64,000 nt of DNA from Pseudomonas maioricensis (GCF_022790535.1 NZ_LOHG01000001.1:96913-160912); one strand, 5' to 3'; positions 8,113 to 18,579 are shown, counted from the first letter of the stretch. Made by a program: numbers and translations. The notes: generated by a model not told the origin, from the letters alone.

Positions 8113-9840
8113 ATGTTTATGTTTGCTGCCCCACGGACGTGGTTGCCTTCGTGCGCCCTCATGTTTGCTTTTTGCTCGCCTGTGTTTGGTGCGACTCTGC
8201 CCACCCCAGGTGATCAGGACCTGATTCGTGATCGACAGAATCGCCTGATCGAAGAGCAGCGCCGTCGTCTTGAGGAACTCAAAGAGCTGCCAGGCTCCAG
8301 TGCAGAGCCGGCTAAACCCGCCTCGCCTGACGATGCGCGCTGCTTCCCGATCAAAACCATCGAACTGCAAGGTGCCGAACGTCTGGGCGGCGTTGATCGT
8401 GATCGGTTGCTCAAACCGTACATCGACCGTTGTCTGGCCGTTGCGGATTTGAATGAACTCCTCAAGGCCATTACCGCTTACTACCTGGATCAGGGGCTGG
8501 TCACCAGCCGTGCGTACCTGCCGCAACAGGATCTGTCCAAAGGGCATCTGATTGTGCTGGTGGTGGAAGGCAAACTCGAAAGCCTGAAAGGTGCGCCGGG
8601 CAGTAACGTGTCTGATCGCGAACTGGCGATGACCTTTCCGGGCGCTACCGGTGAGGTTTTGAACCTGCGGGAAATCGAGCAGTTGGTGGACCAGCTCAAC
8701 CGCTTGCCATCCAGGCAGGCGCAGATGGAACTGACGCCCGGTGAGCAAGTAGGTGGCAGTCAGGTAGTGGTGCGCAACATTCCACAAAAGCCCTGGCGGG
8801 CGAACTTGTCGCGTAACAACAACGGGCAGAAGAGCACCGGTGAACAGCAGGTCAATGCCGGGCTGGAATGGGACAGCCCGTTGGGTATCGCGGATCAGCT
8901 GGTTTTGCGCGGCGGGCACGACTTGCTCAGCGACCACAAGGCCACCTCGAAAAACGCCATGGCTTATTACAACGTGCCGTGGGGCTGGTGGAACTTCAGT
9001 TACAGCTACAGCCAGAGCGAATACCGCTCGCAGGTGAAAGCGGATGATTTCAGCTTCAAGCAAAACGGTGAAAGCCAGAATCATCAGTTTCTGGCCGAGC
9101 GCCTGATCCACCGTGACGCGGTCAGCAAAACTTCGGTCAACGCCGGGCTGGCTCATCTGCGAACCAACAACTACATCGAAGACAGCAAGCTTGAAGGCAG
9201 CAGCAACCGGATTACTGAAGCCCAATTCGGTATCAACCACGGTCGGCGTATAGGCAACTCCTTCATTAACCTTGATCTGGGCATGCAACAGGGCATCGGC
9301 GCACTGGATGCGCAACGCGAAGCTCAGCAGCGTGACCAATTCGGCAACCTGACTCCCACTCCGCGCTATCGCAAATACACCGCCACCGCGAGCTATTTGC
9401 TGCCGTTCAACTGGCTCGGTGAGTCGTTCAGTTTCAGCAGCCTGGCCACGGGGCAGCGCAGTGAAGACGTGTTGTTCAGCTCGCAGCGCATCAGCGTGGG
9501 CGGGAGCTCCTCGGTGCGCGGCTACAAGGATCAGTTCTTGACCGGTTCCAGCGGTGGCTACTGGCGTAACGAACTGCGCTGGACGCGGCCGGTGACGCTC
9601 GACTGGTTGCGCCCGGTCGTTAGTCAGTACGGCACCAGCGTCGGTTATGACCAGGGTGTGATCAGCAACGATCGATACAGCGGCGGGTTCAACGGCCGGG
9701 TATCAAGCAACTCATTACAGCTGTTTGCCCGGGGTGAACACGTCAGCGCCAGTGTGACGTTCGCCCATTCGCTGGAGCGCCCAAGTGTGCTCACCGAGCG
9801 TGAGGCACCGATCTATTTCCAGGTCGACCTGTTTCTCTAA
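8113..9840 (+). CDS. cdiB: TpsB/CdiB outer-membrane transporter of a two-partner secretion system
   Basis: A 575-residue Omp85-like transporter that exports and folds the large TpsA effector encoded just downstream. The signal peptide ends at CSPVFGA. Residues about 30-60 form a polar helix (DRQNRLIEEQRRRLEELKEL), the usual plug helix. Two POTRA domains follow (CFPIKTIELQGAERL; VVEGKLESLKGAPG). The C-terminal barrel includes the conserved VRGYKDQFLTGSSGGYWRNELRW block, equivalent to the VRGY/F loop-6 motif. Length and order match the ShlB/FhaC/HecB family. The first ATG (8113) and one two codons later (8119) are both possible. It is 32 bases from the effector gene, a typical cdiB-cdiA pair. 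Confidence 0.94.
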   Translation: MFMFAAPRTWLPSCALMFAFCSPVFGATLPTPGDQDLIRDRQNRLIEEQRRRLEELKELPGSSAEPAKPASPDDARCFPIKTIELQGAERLGGVDRDRLLKPYIDRCLAVADLNELLKAITAYYLDQGLVTSRAYLPQQDLSKGHLIVLVVEGKLESLKGAPGSNVSDRELAMTFPGATGEVLNLREIEQLVDQLNRLPSRQAQMELTPGEQVGGSQVVVRNIPQKPWRANLSRNNNGQKSTGEQQVNAGLEWDSPLGIADQLVLRGGHDLLSDHKATSKNAMAYYNVPWGWWNFSYSYSQSEYRSQVKADDFSFKQNGESQNHQFLAERLIHRDAVSKTSVNAGLAHLRTNNYIEDSKLEGSSNRITEAQFGINHGRRIGNSFINLDLGMQQGIGALDAQREAQQRDQFGNLTPTPRYRKYTATASYLLPFNWLGESFSFSSLATGQRSEDVLFSSQRISVGGSSSVRGYKDQFLTGSSGGYWRNELRWTRPVTLDWLRPVVSQYGTSVGYDQGVISNDRYSGGFNGRVSSNSLQLFARGEHVSASVTFAHSLERPSVLTEREAPIYFQVDLFL

Positions 9841-9872
9841 TTAATCAAGTTTGTTGCCGCGAGACTTCGAAA

Positions 9873-12800
9873 ATGGATGTTCATCAGTTTGCACTTCTGG
9901 CCCGCCAACCTTCCGCTGAGTTGAAGCCGCGCAAGCGCTTCCTTGGCGTGTCCAGACGTGCGCTGGCAGTGCTGATGATCAACGTCGTGTTCTGGCAACC
10001 GATCTGGGCGCAGGCTGCTGGCATCGTGGTCAGTGGTGGCACCAACACCACGGTGGGCCAGGCAGGCAATGGCGTTCCCGTCGTCAATATCGCAGCGCCT
10101 AACGCTTCGGGTCTGTCGCATAACCAGTTCAAGGATTACAACGTCGGCAAGGAAGGCGTGATCCTCAATAACGCCACCAATGCCGTGCAGAGCACTCAGT
10201 TGGGTGGCTATATCAACGGCAATAGCCAGTTGGGTGGCCGAGCGGCGGGGATCATCCTCAACGAAGTCAACGGCGGTAGCGCCAGCCAGCTCAATGGTTA
10301 CACAGAGGTTGCCGGTCAAGCAGCGCGTGTCATCGTCGCCAACCCTTACGGCGTAACCTGTAATGGCTGCGGCTTTATCAATACGCCGCGTGTGACCCTC
10401 AGCACCGGTAAGCCAGTCCTGGACAGCACCGGCAAGCTCGATCACTTCGCCGTCGACGGCGGCAGCATCAACATTGAAGGCGACGGGCTCAACGCCAGCA
10501 ACGTTGACCAGTTCGACCTCATCACTCGCTCGGCGAAAATCAACGCCAAGATCTACGCCAAACAACTGAACGTCGTAGCAGGCGCCAACAACGTTAATGC
10601 CGACACGCTGGCCACCACTGCACGTGCGGGCAACGATGCCGACAAGCCTGCTTTGGCCATCGACTCCTCAGCGCTGGGCGGCATGTACGCCAACACAATC
10701 AAGCTGGTGGGCACGGAACAGGGTGTGGGCGTCAAACTCGCTGGCGATATGGCTGCCAGTGGCGGAGACATGCAGATCGACGCCAATGGCCATCTGACCA
10801 TGGCCAAGGTTGCGACGAGTGGCGCGGTCAAGGTCAACGCCGAGAGCCTTGATGCACAGGACGCTATCTACGCCGGAACCAGCGCAGACATCAAAACCCG
10901 TGGCACGCTCAAAAACCAGAAAGTGCTGGCCGCGCGCGACAGCATCACCCTGACCAGCGATGGGCAACTGAACAACAGCGGCACGATTCAGGCCGGCATC
11001 AATCCCGATAACTCCCGCAACGCCAACGGTGACGTCACCCTCAAAGCGAAGGCGATCAACAACACCGGCAATGTCATCGCCAGCCGTAATCTCACGGCTA
11101 CAGCGACGCAGGGGCTGGTCAATAATGGCGGCACTGTCGCCGCCGGCCAGACGCTGAAGGCGACTGCCGCGACGCTGGATAATCAGAACGTTGGCCAGAT
11201 CCTCAGCGATGGTCGCATGGAGCTGACCGCCGACAGTCTGCTCAACACCAGCAATGGCTACGTCAGCAGCGGTGGTGCGTTGACGGTCAACGCAGGCGCG
11301 ATCAACAACCGTCTGGGCGTGATCGAAGGGGCTACCACGCTCACCGTCATCGCGAACAGCCTGGACAACACCCAAGGGCAGATCCGCTCGCTGGGTCGCA
11401 CAGGCAAAACCAGCTTTGCCATCGGTAGCTCGCTCAACAACAGCAACGGCAAACTGGAAACGGCTAACACTGACCTGAGCCTTGCTGCGAGCAGCTTCCA
11501 GAACCTGGGCGGCAGCGTGTTGCATGTCGGCAGCGGCGCGCTCGATCTTGACGGTCTGAACCTCAACAACGCGGGCGGCAGTCTCGTTACGCAAGGCGAT
11601 CTGACCTTCAAAAATGCCGCCTGGACCAACAGCAGCGTAATTCAGGCTGGCAACCTTAACCTCGACGTCGACAATTTCGAGCAGACGGCCACGGGCCAAC
11701 TGCTTGGCACTAACAGCTTTGTCGGTAAAGGCCTCAGTTGGAACACCAACGGCGTCATCGCCAGTGATGGTGGTGTCGACCTGACCCTCAACGATCAGCT
11801 CACCAACAGCGGTCGTATTACCTCCGCGACCAGCCTTGGCATCAATGCGCCGCGAGTCAGCAACCTGGGCACGCTGGCAGCCGGTCAGGTGCTGGCGGTC
11901 GGCACTGGTAGCCTGCTCAATGACCATGCGCTGATTTTCAGCGGCGGCAATATCAGCTTGCGCGTTGATCAGTTGAACAACCGCTATGCGGATATCTACG
12001 CCATGGGCAACCTGAGCGTCGACCGTGACGGTCTGGGTGGGCTGGCGAGTCTGATCAGCAATAGCTCGTCGAATATGCAAGCTGACGGCACCGTGAGCCT
12101 CGCGGCGAGCACCATCGAGAATATCCGGACCATCCTGACTGTTGAGTCCGGGATCTACAGCGCTTCTATCACGCCTACCGCGTGCATTGAGGGTGTTACC
12201 GGGGGCGACTGCCGAGGCGGCAAAGAAAACCGCGTATTTCTGATCAGCCAGCGCGATCATCTGGCGGTCACCGAAGCCAGCGCTGCTTCGAGTATCACCT
12301 CGGGCGGCAGCATGCTGCTCACCGGCGGCAGCCTGAATAACAGCAGCAGTAGCATTGCTGCGGGCGGCGACCTTACCGCTATTTTCGATCAAGTCACCAA
12401 CACTGCGATTGAAACCCACGACACCCAGACCGACCGTGTATTTGCGACCGTGCGTACACGCAATCCGGGCGGTTGGAACCAAATGGCTGCGGACTTCACG
12501 CGCAAGTATTCGCAGCAAAGTCCTTCTTATGACAAAAACGCGCTGGGTGGCCTGGAAGCCGGTTTGGCACGGTTCATCGGCACCACGCAAAACGAAGTAC
12601 CGAGCAAGGCAAAAACTACTCAGCTGTCGGCACCTGATCAAAGCTATTCCGCAGTGATTCAGGCGGGTGGCACCGCTAACGTGCAGGCCACAAACGGCAT
12701 CGACAACAGCGTCGTGCGCGGCGGCTACACCTACGTTGGCAGCGGTGCAAAAACGGATACCAACGAGCCGGGTTACTCCACCGTCGTCGCGCTCAATCCG

Positions 12801-15800
12801 CAGCTGCCACCGGATCAGACCCAGCAACCGGTCAACCCGATCGACCTGCCGGGCTTCAAGTTGCCCACCAGCCAGTTCGCGTCTAACCCGCAAAAGTACC
12901 TGATCGAAAGCGACCCGGCGTTCACTAATCTGGGCCTGTTCATGAGCTCGGATTACATGCTCGCCAAACTGGGCTACAACCCCGACGAAGCCCAGCGACG
13001 TCTCGGCGACGGTTACTACGAACAGACGCTGATCCGGCAAGCGGTTATCGCTCGCACCGGCCAGCGTTTCATTGACGGTCAAACCAGCGATGCCGGTCTG
13101 TTCAAGTACCTGATGGATAACGCCATCGCCAGCAAGGACGCCCTCAACCTGTCGGTGGGTGTGAGCCTGACTGGCGAGCAAGTCGCAGCGCTGACCCACG
13201 ACATCGTGTGGATGGAGCAGCACGAAGTCGCGGGCCAGAAAGTACTCGTGCCGGTGCTCTATATGGCCCAGGCCAATAACCGTCTGGCCCCCAACGGCGC
13301 GCTGATTACTGGCAATGACGTTTCCCTGATCAGCGGCCAGAACCTCAATAACAGCGGCACCCTGCGCGCCACCAATAACCTCGGCGTGCGCGCTGGCGGT
13401 GACCTGACCAACTCAGGTCTGGTCGAGGCGGGCAACCAGCTGCAACTGCGTGCCAACAACAACCTGAGCAACACTGCTGGCGGTGTGATTGCCGGGCGTA
13501 ATGTCGAGCTCGTTGCCGTCAATGGCGACCTGCTCAACGAGCGCAGCGTCACCACCCACCAAAGCGACAGCGGCTATCGCGCCGAGCGCACACAGTTCGT
13601 CAACAACGCCGCGCGCATCGAAGCCGCCGACACCCTGACGATGCAAGCCAAGCGCGACGTCAACAATATCGGCAGCGTGATCAAGAGCGGTGGCGACACC
13701 ACTGTTCAGGCCGGACGCGACGTCAACATCGTCGCGGCTCAGCAAGACAGCAGCGGCGCAATCGGCACGCGTTCGAACCATCAGAACATCACCCAATACG
13801 GCTCCGTTGTAGACGCCGGTCGCGACTTCCAGGTCGTTGCCGCCCGCAACATCAGCGCCGTTGCCAGCCAGATCAGCGCCCAGCGCGACCTGGCATTGGG
13901 CGCTACCGAAAACCTCAACGTTGCCTCCGCGGCCGATGAGCAGCACTCCTACAGCAAGAGCAAAAAAGTCACCGCCCAGGAGGACCATGTCAGCCAGGTG
14001 TCGAGCGTGCTTACGGCGGGTCGCGATGCGACGCTGACCGCCGGGCAGGACATGACGTTGACTGCCAGTCAGGTAAACGCGGGCAACGAAGCCTATCTCG
14101 TGGCGGGCAATAACCTTGCCTTGCAGGCGGCTGAAGATCAGGACTACAGCTTCTACAGCAAGACCAAGAAAACCTCGTCCGGGAAGAAATTCCGACTGGA
14201 TGAAACCAGTAGCACTACCAATGTCGGCAGCCTGGTCAGTGCCAATGGCGACAGCACTGTCGTTGCGGGCCAAAACCTGCTTTTGGCCGGCAGTGCCGTC
14301 ACCTCTGAAAAAGGCGCTACACAACTGGTCGCCGATCAGGATGTACAGATTCTAGCTGTCACTGATTCCGCCACTGAGCGGCATGAGCGCAAAGAAAGTA
14401 AAAGCAGCTGGGGCGGCTTGAAGTCCAGCAAGGTCCAGACCAAGGTTGACGAGGCGACGACCAGCGCAGCGGGCAGTATGGTTGCGGGGGAAACTGTAAG
14501 CGTATCTGCTGGACGCGATGCGACGATTACGGGTTCATCTCTGGTCAGCACCGACGACTTATTGGTCGAAGCCGCTCGCGACCTGAAAGTGGATGCAGCG
14601 CAAAACACCTTCTCGCGCACTGACATGCACAAGGAGAAGAACCGCGACCTAACCGGGATCGTCACCGGCAACAAGCTCGGTATCGATGACATCACAGGCA
14701 ACCAACACCTTTCTATCAGCAGCCAGAAACACAATGGCAAGGCGGCAGAAACCACCCTCAGTGGAAGCACCATTGGTTCCAGCAATGGCAACGTGGCGTT
14801 GATTGCAGGGCGCGATCTCAGGGTTAACGCCAGTGATCTGGTCAGCATCAAGGATATGACGTTGAGTGGTTCTGACGTGACCATTACGTCAGGAACACAA
14901 ACAGCCAGCCAGAGCAGTGAAGACAAGTCTCGCAGCCTCGCGGTGGGTCGCGTCATTGGTGGCATGGCTGTTGATGCAGTCAGAACCATGCGCGACTCGG
15001 TCAAGGCTGCACAGGAAAGCGACGACCCACGTCTGAAGGCGGTCAAGGTTGCCCAAGGTATGTTGGCTGCTTACCAATTGGGCAGTACGGCATCCGATCT
15101 CATGTCGGATTCGCAGGAAGTAAGGGACGATACCCTGAGTAACGGTTCGGTTATCAAGATTGGCACCGAGCTAGCCAACACACGTAGTAAAAGCACCAGC
15201 GAATACAGCAGCGAGACCGCCAGGCAGAGCACCGTCAACGTCGGCGGTAATCTGGCCGTTGCGGCTAATGGTTCGGTTGCTGGCACCGAAGGAAACATCA
15301 CGGTTGTCGGCAGCACTATCAAGGCGGCCAACACCGATCTCAAGGCCAAGGGCAACATCCTGTTGCTCAGTGCGCAGAACCGTGCCGATTGGGCAAACGA
15401 CAGCAGCAACAACAAAACCAGCATTGGCGCGAGCTTCAATATTGGCGCGCAAAACGGTTTCACCCTCGACCTTGGTGCCCAGAACGCTAAAGGGAAGGGG
15501 ACTGGTGGCTCTGTAACGCAGGTCAACAGCACTCTGGACACCGGTTCGCTGATGCTTGAAAGCGGCAACGACACTCGCCTTATCGGTGCTCAGGTTCGTG
15601 CCGACAGGATCAAGGCCAACATTGGCGGCAATCTGGAAATTGCCTCCCTGCAAGACTCCGAAACGCAGCGCAACAAGCAAAGCAGCGGTGGTGTGGGTGC
15701 AAGTATCTGTGTACCACCATTCTGCGTAGGTACGCCGGTCACCGCATCCGCCAACGTCGCACTGAGTGGCCTTAACAGCGATTACCGTGCGGTCGCCGAG

Positions 15801-17933
15801 CAGTCGGGACTTTATGCAGGCCAAGGCGGCTATGACATTCAGGTGGGCAAGAATACGGTGCTGCAAGGCGCGGTCATTGCCAGCGACGCAGCGGCCAGCA
15901 GAAACCGCCTCAGTACCGATCGCCTCATCACCAGTGACATCAAAAACATCAGCGAAATCGATAGCCATGCGGTCAGCGCGAGCGTATCGACTGCAGGTAA
16001 TAGTCTATCTCCGGGCATGGTGTTTGGACTGAAGCTCGACGACGCCGATAAAAGCGTCACTCGCAGCGCGGTCAGCGCTGGTGAAATTGAAGTCCGAAGC
16101 GCCCAGGGTGGCGGTGATCTGGTTGGTCTGAATCGTGATACTGCTCATGCCAATGGTGCGCTCGACAAGCCCGATCGCGAGGCAATCGAAGAGCGTATGG
16201 AGTTGGTGCGCAGCTCCGTTACGCTGGTCAAGGACCTTTCAAGCACGATAGCGGCCGCCCGAACCAAGGCAGCCAAAGATCCTAACAGCGAAGAAGCAAA
16301 GCAGGCACGCCAACAGCTCGCCGCTGCGGGTAATACCGATCCATCCGATATAGAAATCAGTGATCAGGTTCAGCGCAATTATGGGACTGGCAGTAGCTTC
16401 CAGCGGGCAGCACAAGCAGCCAGTGGTGTCGTTCAAGGCGTATTGAGTGGCAACTTCGCCGGCGCACTGGCTGGCGGTGCAGCCCCCTACCTCGCTCACA
16501 GCATCAAGGAAATGACGGCTGGAGATGACAACGCCAACCTGTTCGCGCACGTGGTGTTGGGGGCCGTGGTTGCCCAGGCTCAGGGTAATTCGGCGCTTGC
16601 CGGTGGCACCGGCGCAGGTTTGGGGGAGTTGGTTGCTCGACAACTCTACCCGGACAAGCGTAGCGATCAACTGACCGAATCCGAGCGCCAGACCGTTTCC
16701 GCGTTGTCTACCCTGGCGGGTGGTTTGGCTGGCGTGCTTACGTCCGACAGTGATGTCAGCGCTATTGCCGGGGCATTGGCAGCTAAAAATGCCGTAGAGA
16801 ACAATCACCTCAGTGCTATTGAGGATGTGACGCTCCGGAGCTTGAGAAAAGAGTACGCAGAGAAGTGCGCGGGCGGCGCGAAAAGCGACTCATGTGACAG
16901 CAAGAATAAGCAAATCATCGCGCTTGAAGAGAAAGCAAAGAGCGTCCTCAAAGAGGAAACTATTTATCTCGCCGAGGATATGGGGCGCGACCGGGTATTC
17001 ACCACCGTTCCGGGTGAAATAATACCGTGCGCTATTTCCGGAAATAACATGTGTGTGGTGACGGATAAAGTCATCACTACAGGCCAGAACGCAGAGTGGG
17101 AGCTCGTTCCCGCAACGGCGGCTCAGGCCGTTATTGGTCGGGAGCGGCAGGCGGCTAGCGAGGCATCGTCCAAGGCCAGCCTGGAAAAAATAGCCGCTGA
17201 TTTCTTCGACAGTGGTTGTGGTGGGATCGGTCCTTCCGCGACGGGGTGTCAGGCATATATGGCCCTCAGCGGTCTGCACCCGATCACGGGTCAACCGTTG
17301 TCCACTGCTGAGCGGGTCGCGTATGGAATAGGTTCTGCGGCAGGCGTGGCTGGCGGTGTAACTGCTGGCGTATCGGTTGTTCGTGGCTTCGGCGAGAAAG
17401 CTACCGTGCAAGCGGTAGGCGATGCGGCAGAGGTAGTTGCTCCGAAGCTGCCCTATGAAGAGATGGGGCCTTTTGTTCCTCAACTCAGTCGGTATGAGGA
17501 CCGGATAAAGGTAACTCCTGTCAACGGTGGCTTGTGGACCGGCGCCAGAGGCGAGTCTAACTTTATATTCGACAATCCGGAGCTTGCGAAAATATTACCT
17601 GATGGCATTGCCTACAAGAATGCTTACCCGGACTTCTCACCGATTGCCGTACAGGAAGTACGCCTCCCTGGCCTGATTTCAACAAATCGAAATCTGAATT
17701 TCCGCCAGGCGAATAAGATGTTGGCGGAGAAGCTTGACGTTAAAACGTCAGATGTCGTGCGCTTTATGAAGGAACAGAAATATACTTGGCATGAAGTTGA
17801 GGACATGCGGACACTGCAATTAGTCCCCTCCTTTATTCATACCGGGAGCGTGGGGCCGATGGGCTTTGGCGTAAAGTATGGCCATCTGGGTGGCATTGCA
17901 GAGCGGAATTTGTTGGAGGCGACAAAAAGATGA
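9873..17933 (+). CDS. cdiA: CdiA-like filamentous haemagglutinin effector with C-terminal HNH/EndoVII-type nuclease
   Basis: A 2686-residue surface-exposed contact-dependent inhibition effector. An extended signal peptide ends near AQAAG (residues 46-50). The TPS secretion domain follows with NPYGVTCNGCGFINTPR (the NPNG-type motif, about residue 160). Long haemagglutinin repeats (LNNSGTL, AGRD, LTNSG units) fill residues about 300-2150, broken by a central non-repeat region (about 1000-1150, YLIESDPAF..SSDYMLAKLGY). AVENNHLS places the VENN motif at residues 2308-2311. A pre-toxin segment (HPITGQPLSTAERVAYG) precedes the last 150 residues. These carry TWHEVEDMRTLQLVP with H2640/E2641, then H2656 and a final GHLGG (H2671), the metal and catalytic layout of the HNH/EndoVII superfamily (WHH-like). 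The toxin probably cleaves DNA in the target cytoplasm. The stop overlaps the immunity gene by four bases. Confidence 0.93.
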   Translation: MDVHQFALLARQPSAELKPRKRFLGVSRRALAVLMINVVFWQPIWAQAAGIVVSGGTNTTVGQAGNGVPVVNIAAPNASGLSHNQFKDYNVGKEGVILNNATNAVQSTQLGGYINGNSQLGGRAAGIILNEVNGGSASQLNGYTEVAGQAARVIVANPYGVTCNGCGFINTPRVTLSTGKPVLDSTGKLDHFAVDGGSINIEGDGLNASNVDQFDLITRSAKINAKIYAKQLNVVAGANNVNADTLATTARAGNDADKPALAIDSSALGGMYANTIKLVGTEQGVGVKLAGDMAASGGDMQIDANGHLTMAKVATSGAVKVNAESLDAQDAIYAGTSADIKTRGTLKNQKVLAARDSITLTSDGQLNNSGTIQAGINPDNSRNANGDVTLKAKAINNTGNVIASRNLTATATQGLVNNGGTVAAGQTLKATAATLDNQNVGQILSDGRMELTADSLLNTSNGYVSSGGALTVNAGAINNRLGVIEGATTLTVIANSLDNTQGQIRSLGRTGKTSFAIGSSLNNSNGKLETANTDLSLAASSFQNLGGSVLHVGSGALDLDGLNLNNAGGSLVTQGDLTFKNAAWTNSSVIQAGNLNLDVDNFEQTATGQLLGTNSFVGKGLSWNTNGVIASDGGVDLTLNDQLTNSGRITSATSLGINAPRVSNLGTLAAGQVLAVGTGSLLNDHALIFSGGNISLRVDQLNNRYADIYAMGNLSVDRDGLGGLASLISNSSSNMQADGTVSLAASTIENIRTILTVESGIYSASITPTACIEGVTGGDCRGGKENRVFLISQRDHLAVTEASAASSITSGGSMLLTGGSLNNSSSSIAAGGDLTAIFDQVTNTAIETHDTQTDRVFATVRTRNPGGWNQMAADFTRKYSQQSPSYDKNALGGLEAGLARFIGTTQNEVPSKAKTTQLSAPDQSYSAVIQAGGTANVQATNGIDNSVVRGGYTYVGSGAKTDTNEPGYSTVVALNPQLPPDQTQQPVNPIDLPGFKLPTSQFASNPQKYLIESDPAFTNLGLFMSSDYMLAKLGYNPDEAQRRLGDGYYEQTLIRQAVIARTGQRFIDGQTSDAGLFKYLMDNAIASKDALNLSVGVSLTGEQVAALTHDIVWMEQHEVAGQKVLVPVLYMAQANNRLAPNGALITGNDVSLISGQNLNNSGTLRATNNLGVRAGGDLTNSGLVEAGNQLQLRANNNLSNTAGGVIAGRNVELVAVNGDLLNERSVTTHQSDSGYRAERTQFVNNAARIEAADTLTMQAKRDVNNIGSVIKSGGDTTVQAGRDVNIVAAQQDSSGAIGTRSNHQNITQYGSVVDAGRDFQVVAARNISAVASQISAQRDLALGATENLNVASAADEQHSYSKSKKVTAQEDHVSQVSSVLTAGRDATLTAGQDMTLTASQVNAGNEAYLVAGNNLALQAAEDQDYSFYSKTKKTSSGKKFRLDETSSTTNVGSLVSANGDSTVVAGQNLLLAGSAVTSEKGATQLVADQDVQILAVTDSATERHERKESKSSWGGLKSSKVQTKVDEATTSAAGSMVAGETVSVSAGRDATITGSSLVSTDDLLVEAARDLKVDAAQNTFSRTDMHKEKNRDLTGIVTGNKLGIDDITGNQHLSISSQKHNGKAAETTLSGSTIGSSNGNVALIAGRDLRVNASDLVSIKDMTLSGSDVTITSGTQTASQSSEDKSRSLAVGRVIGGMAVDAVRTMRDSVKAAQESDDPRLKAVKVAQGMLAAYQLGSTASDLMSDSQEVRDDTLSNGSVIKIGTELANTRSKSTSEYSSETARQSTVNVGGNLAVAANGSVAGTEGNITVVGSTIKAANTDLKAKGNILLLSAQNRADWANDSSNNKTSIGASFNIGAQNGFTLDLGAQNAKGKGTGGSVTQVNSTLDTGSLMLESGNDTRLIGAQVRADRIKANIGGNLEIASLQDSETQRNKQSSGGVGASICVPPFCVGTPVTASANVALSGLNSDYRAVAEQSGLYAGQGGYDIQVGKNTVLQGAVIASDAAASRNRLSTDRLITSDIKNISEIDSHAVSASVSTAGNSLSPGMVFGLKLDDADKSVTRSAVSAGEIEVRSAQGGGDLVGLNRDTAHANGALDKPDREAIEERMELVRSSVTLVKDLSSTIAAARTKAAKDPNSEEAKQARQQLAAAGNTDPSDIEISDQVQRNYGTGSSFQRAAQAASGVVQGVLSGNFAGALAGGAAPYLAHSIKEMTAGDDNANLFAHVVLGAVVAQAQGNSALAGGTGAGLGELVARQLYPDKRSDQLTESERQTVSALSTLAGGLAGVLTSDSDVSAIAGALAAKNAVENNHLSAIEDVTLRSLRKEYAEKCAGGAKSDSCDSKNKQIIALEEKAKSVLKEETIYLAEDMGRDRVFTTVPGEIIPCAISGNNMCVVTDKVITTGQNAEWELVPATAAQAVIGRERQAASEASSKASLEKIAADFFDSGCGGIGPSATGCQAYMALSGLHPITGQPLSTAERVAYGIGSAAGVAGGVTAGVSVVRGFGEKATVQAVGDAAEVVAPKLPYEEMGPFVPQLSRYEDRIKVTPVNGGLWTGARGESNFIFDNPELAKILPDGIAYKNAYPDFSPIAVQEVRLPGLISTNRNLNFRQANKMLAEKLDVKTSDVVRFMKEQKYTWHEVEDMRTLQLVPSFIHTGSVGPMGFGVKYGHLGGIAERNLLEATKR

Positions 17934-18412
17934 GCAAGATTTCGGATCCCGATTTTGGTGAGCTGCAGTTCGATGAAATCTGGACAGGGCAGTGTGAGGT
18001 AGCACTGTTTGGCGAGGTGCTTGAGGTCGAGCTCATCGTCCAGACGTTTGATGATGATCCGATTTCGGAAGATCAACGGGCTGCGTACCGGGAATTCGAA
18101 TCAAGCAAAAAAGCTATTTGTCAGCAGGTAGAGCAAGCCGTTTTCGATTTTTATACTGCAAACGTCGAAAGCTATCGTGAATGTTTTGATAGCGAGGAAG
18201 TCGATGTAAAGGCTCCAATAATCGACTCGATTGACGGGTTGCGGGACTTGGTTACGTTGATAAACGTAAAAGTTATGTTTGCCTTCGAAGACGGCGCACG
18301 CCAGATTGGTTTTGTATTTGACGCTACGTTCGATCCAGAGCTGGGTGTTGGGGTTCTCGTCACTAATGGTCTTGTTGAAGCGGTGGAAACTCAAGATTTT
18401 TTACTGGGCTGA
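17930..18412 (+). CDS. cdiI: Immunity protein for the CdiA toxin
   Basis: A 160-residue acidic protein starting within the effector stop (ATGA overlap), the classic place for cdiI. It has no signal peptide or membrane segment, so it acts in the cytoplasm, as expected for neutralising a nuclease toxin. The composition (FGELQFDEIWTGQCEVALFGEVLEVELIV, beta-rich start; many Asp/Glu) resembles DUF6985-type immunity proteins, but I give this only as a likeness. AT content rises here compared with the effector body, as is usual for exchanged toxin-immunity modules. Confidence 0.87.
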   Translation: MSKISDPDFGELQFDEIWTGQCEVALFGEVLEVELIVQTFDDDPISEDQRAAYREFESSKKAICQQVEQAVFDFYTANVESYRECFDSEEVDVKAPIIDSIDGLRDLVTLINVKVMFAFEDGARQIGFVFDATFDPELGVGVLVTNGLVEAVETQDFLLG

Positions 18413-18414
18413 CA

Positions 18415-18579
18415 GTGCCGGAACCTGATGGCGGGGCTGCTCAAAAAACCAGCCCCGATCAGATAAAGGCGGATGGGGCTTATTTTAATAACCGCGAGTC
18501 TCATTTCTATCCGGGCACTCAAAGACAGGGTACGTCTTGTTTCTCGCGGCTCCCCTCATCATTTCTGATATTCGATTAG
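18415..18579 (+). pseudogene. Short open frame after cdiI, possible displaced toxin remnant
   Basis: Starting with GTG two bases after the immunity stop, 54 codons stay open: VPEPDGGAAQKTSPDQIKAD, then GAYFNNRESHFYPGTQ. The PEPDGG start and polar composition look like the linker and start of a toxin module, and CDI loci often keep such orphan pieces. No ribosome site or full domain is visible. It may equally be non-coding. Two competing hairpins (GGGGCTG/CAGCCCC 18433-18456 and AGCCCC/GGGGCT 18451-18480) lie inside it. Confidence 0.3.

Noticed and set aside
10668..13223. 851-codon minus-strand frame within cdiA
   Set aside because: Repetitive composition of the haemagglutinin repeats keeps the antisense strand open; no coding evidence.
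9873..17933. Plain adhesin (HecA/FhaB-type) without toxin
   Set aside because: The VENN motif, nuclease-like C-terminus and overlapping small acidic gene fit CDI better than a pure adhesin.
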